The position numbers and the translations under genes were made by a program. The notes below the pieces were generated by a model, which had not been told where the DNA came from, did not search any database, and worked only from the letters and a program-made list of their open reading frames with translations. Positions 35,955-48,621 of a stretch of DNA of 64,000 bases are shown here, piece after piece; positions within the stretch are counted from its first letter, which is position 1; every line of letters begins with the position of its first letter. This DNA comes from Calliopsis andreniformis (taxonomy: Eukaryota; Arthropoda; Insecta; Hymenoptera; Andrenidae). The stretch spans positions 14,760,157 to 14,824,156 of the forward strand of contig NW_027480429.1 of the NCBI RefSeq assembly GCF_051401765.1. Reading direction: 5' to 3'.

Positions 35955-38778
35955 GCCAGTGTGAAAGTTATGGTCATTTCCACATTCCGAGGAACCTAGG
36001 CTTCACTCTAGGGCGTTGCTCCACCAGATCAAACAGTTAGGGCCTTAGAAGCCAACGCCCGAAGCATTAAATACAAAATAAATAGAACAGTTTTTCCATT
36101 GTATAAAACTAATAATTGCTACCAGTGTAAAAGTTATGGTCATTTCTACGTTCCGGGCAACCTAGGCGTCACTTTAGGGCGTTGCTCCACCACTCCTAAT
36201 AGCTACGGCCTTAGAAGTCAACCCCAGATGAATAAAATACAATAAAGATGCCACAGCTTTTCCATCGTATAAAACGAATAATTGCAACCAGTGTGAAAGT
36301 TATGGTCAGTTCTACTTTCCGGGCAAACTAGGCTTCACCCTAGGGCGTTGTTCCACCAGATCGAACAGTTAGGGCCTAAGAAGTCAACGCCAGAAGCATA
36401 AAATACGATACAAATACAACAGATTTTCCATCGTATAAAACGAATAATTGCAACCAGTATGAAACCTATGGTCATTTCTACTTTCCGAGCAACCTAGGCT
36501 TCACCCTAGGGAGTTGCTCCAACATATCGAATAGTTAGGGCCTTAGAAGTCTACGCCCGAACCATAAAATACAAAAAAAATGCAACAGTGTTTCCATCAT
36601 ATAACATGAATAATTTCGACCAGTTTGAAAGTGATGGCCAATTCTACGTTCCGGGCAACCTAGGCTTCACTCTAGGGCGTTGCTCCACCAGATCGAATAG
36701 TTAGTGCCATAGAAGTCAACGCCAGAAGCATAAAATACGATATAAATACAACAGCTTTTCCATCGTATAAAACGAATAATTGCAACCAGTGTGAAAGTTA
36801 TGGTCATTTCTGCGTTCCGGGCAACCTAGGCTTCACTCTAGGGCGTTGCTCCACCAGATTCAACAGTTAGGGCCTTAGAAGTGAACACCCGGAGCATAAA
36901 ATACAAAATAAATAGAACAGTTTTTCCATTGTATAAAACGAATAATTGCAACCAGTATGAAAGTTATGGTCATTTCTACTTTCCGGGCGACCTAGGCTTC
37001 ACCCTAGGGCGTTGCTCCAACAGATTGAATAGTCAGGGCCTGAGAAGTGAACGCCAGAAGCATAAAATACAATATAAATACAACAGTTTTTCCATCATAT
37101 AAAACGAATAATTGCAACCAGTATGAAAGTTATGGCCACTTCTACTTTCCGGGCAACCTAGGCGTCACTCTAGGGCGTTGCTCCACCACATCAAATAGCT
37201 ACGGCCTTAGAAGTCTACGCTAGAGGCATAAAATACAATATAAATACAACAGCTTTTCCATTGTAAAAAATGAATAATAGCAAACAGTGTGAAAGTAATT
37301 GTCATTTCTGCGTACCGGGCACCCTAGGCTTCACTCTAGGGCGTTGCTCCACCAGATCGAATAGTTAGGGCCTTAGAAGTCAACGCCAGAAGCATAAAAT
37401 ACAGTATATATGTAACAGTTTTTCCATCATATAAAACGAATAATTGCAACCAGTATGAAAGTTATGGTCATTTCTACTTTCCGGGCGACCTGGGCTTTAG
37501 CCCAGGGCGTTGTTCCACCAGACGGAAGAGTTAGGGTTTGGAAGAAGTCAACGCCAGAAGCATAAAATACGATATAAATACAACAGCTTTTCCATCCTAT
37601 ATAATGTATATTTGCAAACAGTGTGAAAGTAATGGTCATTTCTACGTACCGGGCAACCTAGACTTCACTCTAGAGCGTTGCTCCACCAGATCGAATGGTT
37701 AGGTCCTTAGAAGTCAACGCCAGAAGCATAAAATACGATATAAATACAACAGTTTGTCCATCGTAGAACAGGAATATTTGCAACCAGTGCGAAAGTTATG
37801 GTCATTTCTGCGTTCCGGGCAACCTAGGCTTCACTCTAGGGCGTTGCTCCACCAGATTCAACAGTTAGGGCCTTAGAAGTGAACGCCCGGAGCATAAAAT
37901 ACAAAATAAATAGAACAGTTTTTCCATTGTATAAAACGAATAATAGCAACCAGTGTGAAAGTTATGGTCATTTCTACGTTCCGGGCAACCTAGGCTTCAC
38001 TCTAGGGCGTTGTTCCACCAGATCAAACAGTTAGCGTCATAGAAGTCAACGCCCGAAGCATACAACACAAAATAAATAGAACGGCTTTTCCATTGTATAA
38101 AGCGAATAATAGCTACCAGTGTAAAAGTTATGGTCATTTCTACGTTCCGGGCAACCTAGGCTTCACGCTAGGGCGTTGCTCCACCAGATCGAATAGCTAG
38201 GGTCTTAGAATTCAACGCCCGAAGTATTAAATACAATATAAATACAACAGTTTTTCCATCGTATAAAACGAATAATTGCAACCAGTATGAAACTTATGGT
38301 CATTTCTACTTTCCGGGCAACCTAGGCTTCACCCTAGGGCGTTGTTCCACCTGATGGAATAGTTAGGGCCTAAGAAGTCAACACCAGAAGCATAAAATAC
38401 GATATAAATACAACAGCTTTTCCATCGTATAAAACGAATAATTGCAACCAGTTTGAAAGTGATGGTCATTTCTACGTACCGGGCAACCTAGGCTTCACTC
38501 TAGGGCGTTGCTCCACCAGATCGAATAGTTAGGGCCTAAGAAGTGAACGCCAGAAGCATAAAATACAATACAAATACAACAGTTTTTCCATCGTATAAAA
38601 CGAATAATTGCAACCAGTGTGAAAGTAATGGACATTTCTACGTTCAGGGCACCCTAGGCGTCACTCTAGGGCGTTGCTCCACCACATCTAATAGCTACGG
38701 CCTTAGAAGTCAACGCCAGAGGCATAAAATACGATATAAATACAACAGCGTTTCCATCGTATAAAACATATAATTGCA
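35955..38778. repeat. second 17-mer, unit 2
   Basis: Both units end in the same AACATATAATTGCAGCC monomer (35941, 38765). After 38778 the sequence does not start a third unit but continues with the 5-mer type GTTACGGTCATTTC of the first array. Confidence 0.9.
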
Positions 38779-39775
38779 GCCAGTGTGAAAGTTACGGTCA
38801 TTTCTACATTCCGAGCAACCTAGGATTCACTCTAGGGCGTTGCTCCACCAGATCGAATAGATAGGTCCTTAGAAGTAAACGTCAGAAGCATAAAATACGA
38901 TACAAATACAACAGATTTTCCATCGTATAAAACGAATAATTGCAACCAGTATGAAACCTATGGTCATTTCTACTTTCCGGGCAACCTAGGCTTCACTCTA
39001 GGGCGTTGCTCCACCCGATCGAATAGTTAGTGCCTTAGAAGTCAACGCCAGATGCATAAAATACAATATAAATACAACAGTTTTTCCATCGTATAAAACG
39101 AATAATTGCAACCAGTATGAAACTTATGGTCATTTCTACTTTCCGAACAGCCTAGGCTTCACCCTAGGGCGTTGCTCCAACAGATTGAATAGTTAGGGCC
39201 TTAGAAGTCAATGCCCGAACCATAAAATGCAAAAAAAATACAACAGTGTTTCCATCATATGACAGGAATAATTGCAACCAGTTTGAAAGTGATGGCCAAT
39301 TCTACGTTCCGGGCAACCTAGGTTTCACTCCAGGGCTTTGCTCCACCAGACCGAATAGTTACGGGCTAATAAGTCAACGACAGAAGCATAAAATACGATA
39401 TAAGTACAACAGCTTTTCCATCCTATAAAACGAATAATTGCAACCAGTGTGAAAGTAGTGGTCATTTCTACGTTCCAAGCACCCTAGGCGTCACTCTAGG
39501 GCGTTGCTCCACCACATCTAATAGCTACGGCCTTAGAAGTCAACGCCAAAGGCATAAAATACAATATAAATACAACTGCGTTTCCATCGTATAAAACAAA
39601 TAATTGCAACCAGTGTGAAAGTTATGGTCATTTCCACATTCCGAGGAACCTAGGCTTCACTCTAGGGCGTTGCTCCACCAGATCGAGTAGTTGGGTCCTT
39701 AGAAGTAAACGCCAGAAGCATAAAATACGATATAAATACAACAGCTTTTCCATCGTATAAAACGAATAATTGCAA
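38779..39775. repeat. mosaic of reused modules
   Basis: 38790-38975 follows 28163-28350 (GTTACGG, GATAGGTCC, ACGATACAAATAC). 39001-39110 follows 33010-33120. 39110-39380 is a diverged copy of the 253-510 module (TTCCGAACAGCC, A8 run, CATATGACAGG). 39470-39600 is a 5-mer relative (CACATCTAATAGC, CAAAGGCATAAAA). Confidence 0.82.
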
Positions 39776-40345
39776 TCAGTTTGAAAGTGATGGTCATTTC
39801 TACGTACCGGGCAACCTAGCCTTCACTCTAGGGCGTTGCTCCACCAGATCAAACAGTTAGGGCCTTAGAAGTCAACGCCCGAAGCATAAAATACAAAATA
39901 AATAGAACAGTTTTTCCATTGTATAAAACGAATAATTGCTACCAGTGTAAAAGTTATGGTCAATTCCACGTTCCGGGCAACCTTGGCTTCACCCTAGGGC
40001 GTTGTTCCACCAGATCGAATAGTTCGGGCCTAAGAATTGAACGCCAGAAGAATAAAATACAATATAAATATAACAGTTTTTCCATCGTATAAAACGAATA
40101 ATAGCAACCAGTGTGAAAGTTGTGGTCATTTCTACGTACCGGGCAACCTAGCCTTTACTCTAGGGCGTTGCTCCACCAGATCAAACAGTTAGGGCCTTAG
40201 AAGCCAACGCCCGAAGCATTAAATACAAAATAAATCGAACAGTTTTTCCATTGTATAAAACTAATAATTGCTACCAGTGTAAAAGTTATGGTCATTTCTC
40301 CGTTCCGGGCAACCTAGGCTTCACCCTAGGCCGTTGGTCCACCAG
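39776..40345. repeat. part copy of duplicon D
   Basis: Follows 46909-47478 at about 7133 bp and 30980-31550 in region 5: CGTACCGGGCAACCTAGCC, GGTCAATTCCACG, AACCTTGGCTTC, GTTCGGGCCTAAGAATTG, CCTTTACTCTAGGG and CTAGGCCGTTG. Confidence 0.87.
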
Positions 40346-41640
40346 ATCGAATAGTTAGGGCCTAAGAAGTGAACGCCGGAAGCATAAAATACAATATAAA
40401 TACAACAGTTTTTCCATCATATAAAACGAATAATTGCAACCAGTATGAAAGTTATGGTCATTTCTACTTTCCGGGCAACCTAGGCTTCACCCTAGGGCAT
40501 TGCTCCAACAGATTGAATAGTTAGGGCCTTAGAAGTCAATGCCCGAAGCATAAAATGCAATAAAATACAACAGTTTTTCCATCGTATAACAGGATTAATT
40601 GCAACCAGTTTGAAAGTGATGGTCATTTCTACGTTCCGGGCAACTTAGGCTTCACTCTAGGGCGTTGCTCCACCAGATCGAATAGTTAGGGCCTAAGAAG
40701 TGAACGGCAGAAGCATAAAATACAATATAAATACAACAGTTTTTCCATCGTATAAAACGAATAATTGCAACCGGTGTGAAAGTAATGGTCATTTCTACGT
40801 TCCGAGCACCCTAGGCGTCTCTCTAGGGCGTTGCTCCACCATATCTAATAGCTACGGCCTTAGATGTCAACGCCAGAGGCATAAAATACAATATAAATAC
40901 AACAGCTTTTCCATCGTATAAAACGAATGATTGCAACCAGTGTGAAAGTAACGGTCATTTCTAAATTCCGAGCAACCTAGGCTTCACTCTAGGGCGCTAC
41001 TCCAACAGATCGAATAGTTAGGTCCTTAGATGTCAACGCCAGAAGCATAAAATACGATATAAATACAACAGCTTTTCCATCGTATAAAAGGAATAATTGC
41101 AAACAGTGTGAAAGTAATGGTCATTTCTACGATCCGGGCAGCCTAGGCTTCACTCTAGGGCGCTGCTCCACCAGATCGAATAGTTAGGTCCTTAGATGTC
41201 AACGCCAGAAGCATAAAATACGATATAAATACAACAGCTTTTCCATCCTATAAAACGAATAATTGCAACCAGTTTGAAAGTGATGGTCATTTCTACGTAC
41301 CCGGCAACCTAGCCTTCACTCTAGGGCGTTGCTCCACCAGATCAAACAGTTAGGGCCTTAGAAGTCAACGCCCGAAGCATAAAATACAATATAAATACAA
41401 CAGTTTTTCCATCATATAAAACGAATAATTGCAACCAGTATGAAAGTTATGGTCATTTCTACTTTCCGGGCAACCTAGGCTTCACCCTAGGGCATTGCTC
41501 CAACAGATTGAATAGTTAGGGCCTTAGAAGTCAATGCCCGAAGCATAAAATGCAATAAAAATACAACAGTTTTTCCATCGTATAACAGGATTAATTGCAA
41601 CCAGTTTGAAAGTGATGGTCATTTCTACGTTCCGAGCACC
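40346..41640. repeat. imperfect 6-mer tandem, 995 bp spacing
   Basis: GGGCATTGCTCCAACAG lies at 40495 and 41490. The 995 bp spacing is six monomers less a 1 bp deletion in AATAAAATACAAC at about 40560. The interior shows CACCATATCTAATAGC and the TTAGATGTC monomers. It resembles the 6-mer and 5-mer blocks of the first 17-mer, in diverged form. Confidence 0.8.
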
Positions 41641-42479
41641 CTATGCGTCTCTCTAGGGCGTTGCTCCACCACATCTAATAGCTACGGCCTTAGATATCAA
41701 CACCAGAGGCATAAAATAAAATACAAATACAACAGCTTTTCCATCGTATAAAACGAATGATTGCAACCAGTGTGAAAGTAACGGTCATTACTACGTTCCG
41801 CGCAACCTAGGCCTCACCCAAGGGCGTCGTTCCGCCGGATGGAATAGTTAGGGCCTAAGAAGACAACTCCAGAAGCATAAAATACCATATAAATACATCA
41901 GCTTTTCCATCGTATAAAACGAATAATTGCAACCAGTGTGAATGTAATGGTCATTTCTACGTTCCGGGCAATCTAGGTTTCACTCCAGGTCGTTGCTCCA
42001 CCAGATCGAATAGTTACGGCCTAAGAAGTCAACGCCAGAAGCATAAAATACGATAAAGATGCAACAGTTTTTCCATCGTATAAAACGAATAATTGCAACC
42101 AGTGTGAAAGTTATGGTAATTTCTACATTCCGAGCAACCTAGGCTTCACTCTAGGGCGTTGCTCCACCAGATCGAATAGTTAGGTCCTTAGAAGTCAACG
42201 CCAGAAGTATAAAATACGATATAAATACAACAGCTTTTCCATCGTATAAAAGGAATAATTGCAAACAGTGTGAAAGTAATGGTCATTTCTGCATTCCGAG
42301 CAACCTAGGCTTCACTCTAGGGCGTTGCTCCACCAGATCGAATAGTTAGGTCCTTAAAAGTCAACGCCAGAAGTATAAAATACGATATAAATACAACAGC
42401 TTTTCCATCGTATATAAGGAATAATTGCAAACAGTGTGAAAGTAATGGTCATTTCTACGTTCCGGGCAACCTTCGCTTC
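41641..42479. repeat. mosaic monomers with neighbouring duplications
   Basis: 41631-41760 repeats 40790-40925 at about 830 bp (CCGAGCACCCTA, CTCTCTAGGG, CATCTAATAGC). 42120-42470 holds two adjacent copies of the AGGTCCTTA(G/A)AAGTC / AAGTATAAAATACG / AAAAGGAATAATTGC monomer, also found at 51640-51760 and 61930-62210. A 163 bp monomer with ATAAAATAAAATACAAATAC lies near 41715. Confidence 0.8.
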
Positions 42480-42850
42480 ACTCTACGGCGTTGTTCCACC
42501 AGATCGAATAGTTAGGGCCTAAGAAGTCAACGCGAGAAGCATAAAATACGATATAAATACAACAGCATTTCCATCGTATTAAATGAATAATGCAAACAGT
42601 GTGAAAGTAGTGGTCATTTCTACGTTCCGAGCAACCTAGGCTTCACTCTAGGGCGGTGCTCCAACATATCGAATAGCTACGGCCTTAGAAGTCTACGACT
42701 GAAGCATAATATACAATAAAAATACAACAGTCTTTTCATCGTATAACAGGAATAATTGCAACAAGCGTGATAGTAATGATCATTTCGGCGTTTCGGGTAT
42801 CCTAGACTTATCTCTGAGGCATTGCTCCACCAGATCGAATAGTTAGGGCC
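42480..42850. repeat. duplicon C tail, extra copy
   Basis: Matches 51939-52309 (offset 9459) and 62400-62770. Shared diagnostics are a 1 bp deletion in GAATAATGCAAACAG, CAACATATCG, GTCTACGRCTGAAG, AGTCTTTTCATCG, CAAGCGTGATAG and CTAGACTTATCTCTGAGG. Confidence 0.9.
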
Positions 42851-43690
42851 TAAGAAGTCAACGCCAGAAGCATAAAATACAATATAAATACAACAGTTTT
42901 TCCATCATATAAAACGAATAATTGCAACCAGTATGAAAGTTATGGTCATTTCCACTTTCCGAGCAGCCTAGGCTTCACCCTAGGGCGTTGCTCCAACATA
43001 TTGAGAGTTAGGGCCTTAGAAGTCAACGCCCGAACAATAAAATGCAAAAAAATTACAACAGTGTTTCCATCATATAACAGGAATAATTGCAACCAGTTTG
43101 AAAGTGACGGCCAATTCTACGTTCCGGGCAACCTAGGTTTCACTCCAGGGAGTTGCTCCACCAGATCGAATAGTTACGGCCTAAGAAGTCAACGCAAGAA
43201 GCATAAAATACGATATAAATATAACAGCTTATCCATCGTATAAAACGAATAATTGCTACCAGTGTAAAAGTTATGGTCATTTCTACGTTCCGAGCAACCT
43301 AGGCGTCACTCTAGGGCGTTGCTGCACCAGGTCGAAGAGCTAGGGACTTATAATTCATCGCTAAAAGCATAAAATACAATTAAAATACAACAGCTTTTCC
43401 ATCGTATAACAGGAATAATTGCAACCAGTGTGAAAGTTATGGACATTTCTACATTCCTGCCAACCTAGGCTTCACCCTAGGGCGTTGATACACCAGATCA
43501 AATAGTTAGGGCCTAAGAAGTCAACGCCAGAAGCATAGAATACAAAATAAATACAACAGCTTTGCCATCGTATAAAATGAATAATTGCAAACAGTGCGAA
43601 AGATATGGACATTTCTACGTTCCGGGCTACCTAGGCTTCACTCTATGGAGTTCTTCCACCACATCGAGTAGCAACGGTCTCAGAAGTCAA
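42851..43690. repeat. mosaic monomers
   Basis: About five monomers. 42990-43240 is a further relative of the 253-510 module (AAAAAAATTAC, GTGACGGCCAATTC, GGGAGTTGC) with a short monomer start, CATATTGAGAG. 43320-43440 carries ACTTATAATTCATCGC. Only satellite is seen. Confidence 0.78.
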
Positions 43691-44640
43691 TGCCAGAAGC
43701 ATAAAATACAATATAAATATAACAGTTTTTCCATTGTATAAAACGAACAATAGCAACCAGTGTGAAAGTTATTGTCATTTCTACGTTCCGGGCAACCTAG
43801 GCTTCACTCTAGGGCGTTGTTCCACCAGATCAAACAGTTAGGGCCATAGAAGTCAACGCCCGAAGCATAAAACACAAAATAAATAGAACGGATTTTCCAT
43901 TGTATAAAACGAATAATTGTTACCAGTGTAAAAGTTATGGTCATTTCTACGTTCCGGGCAACCTAGGCTTCACCCTAGGGCGTTGTTCCACCAGATGGAA
44001 TAGTTAGGGCCTTAGAACTCAACGCCAGATGCATAAAATACAATAAAGATGCAACAGTTTTTCCATCGTATAACAGGAATAATTGCAACCAGTGTGAAAG
44101 TAATGGTCATTTCTACGTTCCCGACAACGTAGGTTTCACTCTAGGTCGTTGATCCACCAGAGGGCATAGTTAGGGCCTAAGAAGTCAACGCCAGATGCAT
44201 AAAATACAATATAAATACAACAGCTTTCCAATCGTATAAAACGAATAATTGCAACCAGTGTGAAAGTTATGGACATTTCTACATTCCGGCCAACCTAGGC
44301 TTCACCCTAGGGCGTTGATCCACCAGATCGAATAGTTAGGGCCTAAGAGGTCAACGCCAGAAGCATAAAATACAATATAAATATAACAGTTTTTCCGTTG
44401 TATAAAACGAATAATAGCAACCAGTGTGAAAGTTATTGTCATTTCTACGTTCCGGGCAACCTAGGCTTCACTCTAGGGCGTTGTTCCACCAGATCAAACA
44501 GTTAGGGCCATAGAAGTCAACGCCCGAAGCATAAAACACAAAATAAATAGAACGGTTTTTCCATTGTATAAAACGAATAATTGCTACCAGTGTAAAAGTT
44601 ATGGTCATTTCTACGTTCCGGGCAACCTACTCTTCACCCT
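43691..44640. repeat. 4-monomer-spaced repeat pair
   Basis: GTTATTGTCATTTC lies at 43768 and 44432, a 664 bp spacing, with matching flanks GTTAGGGCCATAG, AAAACACAAAATAAATAG and AACGG. The same pair of monomers appears at 53220-53330 and 54540-54730. Confidence 0.82.
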
Positions 44641-45310
44641 AGGGCGTTGTTCCAACAGATCAAACAGTTAGGGCCTTAGAAGTCAACGCCAGAAGCATAA
44701 AATACGATATAAATACAACAGTTTGTCCATCGTAGAACAGGAATATTTGCAACCAGTGCGGAAGTTGTGGTCATTTCTGCGTTCCGGGCAACCTAGGCTT
44801 CACTCTAGGGCGTTGCTCCACCAGATTCAACAGTTAGGGCCTTAGAAGTCAACGCCCGAAGCATAAAATACAAAATAAATGGAACCGTTTTTCCATTGTA
44901 TAAAACGAATAATAGCAATCAGTGTGAAAGTTATGGTCATTTCTACTTTCCGGGAAACCTAGGATTCACCCTAGGGCGTTGCTCCAACAGATTGAATATT
45001 TTGGGCCTTAGAAGGCAATGCCCGAAGCATAAAATGCAATAAAAATACAACAGTTTTTCCATCGTCTAATAGGATTAATTGCCACCAGTTTGAAAGTGAT
45101 GGTCATTTCTACGTTCCGGGCAACCTAGGCTTCACTCTAGGGCGTTGCTCCACTAGATCGAAAAGCTAGGGCCTTAGAAGTCAACGCCAGAAGCATAAAA
45201 TACAATATAAATACAACAGTTTTTCCACCGTATAAAACGAATAATTGCAACCAGTATGAAACTTATGGTCATTTCTACTATCCGAGCAACCTAGGCTTCA
45301 CCATAGGGCG
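44641..45310. repeat. duplicon E, copy 1
   Basis: Matches 48622-49291 at 3981 bp: CAGTTTGTCCATCG, GTGCGGAAGTTGTGG, AAATGGAACCG, AATAGCAATCAG, ATTTTGGGCC, CATCGTCTAATAGG, TTGCCACCAG and CACTAGATCGAAAAGC. Confidence 0.9.
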
Positions 45311-45759
45311 ATGCTCCAACAGATTGACTAGTTAGAGCCTTAGAAGTCAACGCCAGAAGCATTAAATACAATATAAATGTAACAGTTTTTCCATCGTATA
45401 AAACGAATAATAGCAATCAGTGTGAAAGTTATGTTCATTTCAACGTTCCGGTCAATCTAGGCTTCACTCTGGGCGATGCTCCACCAGATCAATCAGTTAG
45501 GGCCTTAGAAGTCAACGCCCGAAGCATAAAATGAAAAATAAATAGTACAGTTTTTCCATTGTATAAAATGAATAGTTGCTACCGGTGTGAAAGTTATGGT
45601 CATTTCTACGTCCTGGGCAACCTAGGCTTCACTCCAGGGCGTTGTTCCGCCAGATCGAATAGTTAGGGCCTAAGCAGTGAACGCCAGAAGCATAAAATAC
45701 AATATAAGTACAACAGTTTTTCCATCATATAAAACGAATAATTGCAACCAGTATGAAAG
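45311..45759. repeat. mosaic monomers
   Basis: About 2.7 monomers (AATGTAACAG, GTTATGTTCATTTC, CACTCTGGGCGATGC lacking 2 bp, TGAAAAATAAATAG). Ordinary satellite. Confidence 0.75.
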
Positions 45760-47545
45760 TTATGGTCATTTCTACGTTCCGGGCAACCTAGGTTTCACTC
45801 TAGGACGTTGCTCCACCAAATCAAACGGTTAGGGCCTTAGACGCCAACGCCCGAAGCATTAAATACAAAATAAATAGAACAGTTTTCCATTGTATAAAAC
45901 GAATAATTGCTACCAGTGTAAAAGTTATGGTTATTTCTACGTTCCGGGCAACCTAGGCTTCACCGTGGCGCGTTGCTCCAACAGATTGAATATTTTGGGC
46001 CTTAGAAGGCAATGCCATAAGCATAAAATGCAATAAAAATACAACAGTTTTTCCATCGTCTAATAGGATTAATTGCAACCAGTTTGAAAGTGATGGTCAT
46101 TTCTACGTTCCGGGAAACCTAGGCTTCACTCTAGAGCGTTGCTCCACCAGATCGAATAGTTAGGTCCTTAGAAGTCAACGTCAGAAGCATAAAATACGAT
46201 ATAAATACAACAGTTTGTCCATCGTAGAACAGGAATATTTGCAACCAGTGCGAAAGTTATGGTCATTTCTGCGTTCCGGGCAACCTAGGCTTCACTCTAG
46301 GGCGTTGCTCCACCAGATTCAACAGTTAGGGCCTTAGAAGTGAACGCCCGGAGCATAAAATACAAAATAAATAGAACAGTTTTTCCATTGTATAAAACGA
46401 ATAATAGCAACCAGTGTGAAAGTTATGGTCATTTCTACGTTCCGGGCAACCTAGGCTTCACTCTAGGGCGTTGTTCCACCAGATCAAACAGTTAGCGTCA
46501 TAGAAGTCAACGCCCGAAGCATACAACACAAAATAAATAGAACGGTTTTTCCATTGTATAAAGCGAATAATAGCTACCAGTGTAAAAGTTATGGTCATTT
46601 CTACGTTCCGGGCAACCTAGGCTTCACGCTAGGGCGTTGCTCCACCAGATCGAATAGCTAGGGTCTTAGAATTCAACGCCCGAAGTATTAAATACAATAT
46701 AAATACAACAGTTTTTCCATCGTATAAAACGAATAATTGCAACCAGTATGAAACTTATGGTCATTTCTACTTTCCGGGCAACCTAGGCTTCACCCTAGGG
46801 CGTTGTTCCACCTGATGGAATAGTTCGGGCCTAAGAAGTCAACACCAGAAGCGTAAAATACGATATAAATACAACAGCTTTTCCATCGTATAAAACGAAT
46901 AATTGCAACCAGTTTGAAAGTGATGGTCATTTCTACGTACCGGGCAACCTAGCCTTCACTCTAGGGCGGTGCTCCACCAGATCAAACAGTTAGGGCCTTA
47001 GAAGTCAACGCCCGAAGCATAAAATACAAAATAAATAGAACAGTTTTTCCATTGTATAAAACGAATAATTGCTACCAGTGTAAAAGTTATGGTCAATTCC
47101 ACGTTCCGGGCAACCTTGGCTTCACCCTAGGGCGTTGTTCCACCAGATCGAATAGTTCGGGCCTAAGAATTGAACGCCAGAAGAATAAAATACAATATAA
47201 ATATAACAGTTTTTCCATCGTATAAAACGAATAATAGCAACCAGTGTGAAAGTTGTGGTCATTTCTACGTACCGGGCAACCTAGCCTTTACTCTAGGGCG
47301 TTGCTCCACCAGATCAAACAGTTAGGGCCTTAGAAGCCAACGCCCGAAGCATTAAATACAAAATAAATAGAACAGTTTTTCCATTGTATAAAACGAATAA
47401 TTGCTACCAGTGTAAAAGTTATGGTCATTTCTACGTTCCGGGCAACCTAGGCTTCACCCTAGGCCGTTGTTCCACCTGATCGAATAGTTAGGGCCCAAGA
47501 AGTGAACGCCAGAAGCATAAAATACAATATAAATGCAACAGTTTT
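45760..47545. repeat. long duplicon D, copy 2 (one monomer longer)
   Basis: Partner of 29990-31610. It includes an additional monomer at about 46615-46781 (CACGCTAGGG, GGTCTTAGAATTC, GAAGTATTAAATAC) that is missing from copy 1 near 30850 but present in the second 17-mer (35340-35500). The simplest reading is loss from copy 1. The 1 bp shorter TTTT run near 45888 is private. Confidence 0.9.
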
Positions 47546-48330
47546 TCTATCGTATAAAACGAATGATAGCAACCAGTGTAAATGTCATGGTCATTTCTAC
47601 GTTCCGGGCAACCTAGGTTTCACCCTAGGGCGTTGTTCCACCAGATGGAATAGTTAGGGCCTAAGAAGTCAACGCCAGAAGCATAAAATACGATATAAAT
47701 ACAACAGCTTTTCCATCGTATAAGACGAATAATTGCAACCAGTGTGAATGTACTGGTCATTTCTACGTTTGGGCAACCTAGGCTTCACTCTAGGGCGTTG
47801 CTCCACCAGATCGAGTAGCTAGGGCCTTAGAAGTCAACGCCAGAAGCATAAAATACAATAAAGATGCAAAAGCTTTTCCATCGTATAACAGGAATAACTG
47901 TAAACAGTGTGAAAGTAATGGTCATTTCTACGTTCCAGGCAACCTAGGCTCCACTCTAGGTCGTTGTTCCACCAGATCGAGTAGTTAGGGCGTAAGATGC
48001 CAACGCCAGAAGCATAAAATACAATATAAATATAACAGTTTTTCCATCGTATAAAACGAATAATAGCAACCAGTGTTAAAGTTATGGTAATTTCTACGTT
48101 CCGGACAGCCCACGCTTCACTCTGGGGCGTTGCTCCACCAGATGGAACAGTTAGGGCCTTAGAAGTCAACGCCAGAAGCATAAAATACAATAAAGATGCA
48201 TCAGTTTTTCCATCGTATAACAGGAATAATTGCAACCAGTGTGAAGGTAATGGTATGTTCTACGTTCCGGGCAACCTATGCTTCACTCTAGGGCGGTGCT
48301 CTACCAGATTAAATAGTTAGGGCCTAAGAA
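47546..48330. repeat. module M1 copy 3 plus part of M2
   Basis: Enters M1 within ATGCAACAGTTTTT at about 47543 and follows 16500-16720 (GATGATAGC, GTAAATGTCATGG, TATAAGACG, TTTGGGCAACC) and then 18680-18960 (CTGTAAACAG, CTAGGTCGTTG, GATGCCAACGCC, GACAGCCCACGC). It ends in M2 material with GGTATGTTC at 48252. Overlapping reading frames on both strands here are satellite shadows. Confidence 0.85.
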
Positions 48331-48621
48331 GTCAACGCCAGAAGCATAAAACACAATATAAGTGCAACGCCTTTTCCATCGTATATAATGTATATTTGCA
48401 AACAGTGTGAAGGTATTGGTCATTTCCATGCTCCCGGCAACCTAGTCTTCACTCTAGGGCGTTGCTCCACCAGATCGAATAGTTAGGGCCTAAGAAGTCA
48501 ACGCCAGAAGAATAAAATACAATATAAGTACAAAAGTTTTTCCATCGTATAGAACGAATAATTGCAACCAGTGTGAAAGTAATGGTCATTTCTACGTTCC
48601 GGGCAACCTAGGCTTCACTCT
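48331..48621. repeat. M2-like link
   Basis: Contains the ATATAATGTATATTTGC box (48381) and AGAAGAATAAAATAC with AAAAGTTTTTCC, as near 17970-18000. Confidence 0.78.

Larger units (their letters stand above)
33131..38778. repeat. second 17-monomer HOR, 2824 bp unit, two complete copies
   Basis: Every rare marker recurs at exactly 2824 bp: AGATCAAACAG (33204/36028), CACTCCTAATAGC, ACGATACAAATAC, AATTTCGACCAG, GAACACCCGGAGC, AGGGTTTGGAAGAAGTC, CAGTTTGTCCATCG, CAGTTAGCGTCATAG and GGACATTTCTACG. Units are 33131-35954 and 35955-38778. 2824 is 17 x 166 plus the 2 bp insertion in the GGTTTGGAAGAAG monomer. Its composition is different from the first 17-mer except for one 5-mer-like monomer group at its end. 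Confidence 0.94.

Noticed and set aside
47834..48320. Overlapping opposite-strand reading frames (78 and 133 codons) as a possible gene pair
   Set aside because: Both are built from ordinary M1/M2 satellite monomers and have close relatives at 11321, 51487 and 51563.
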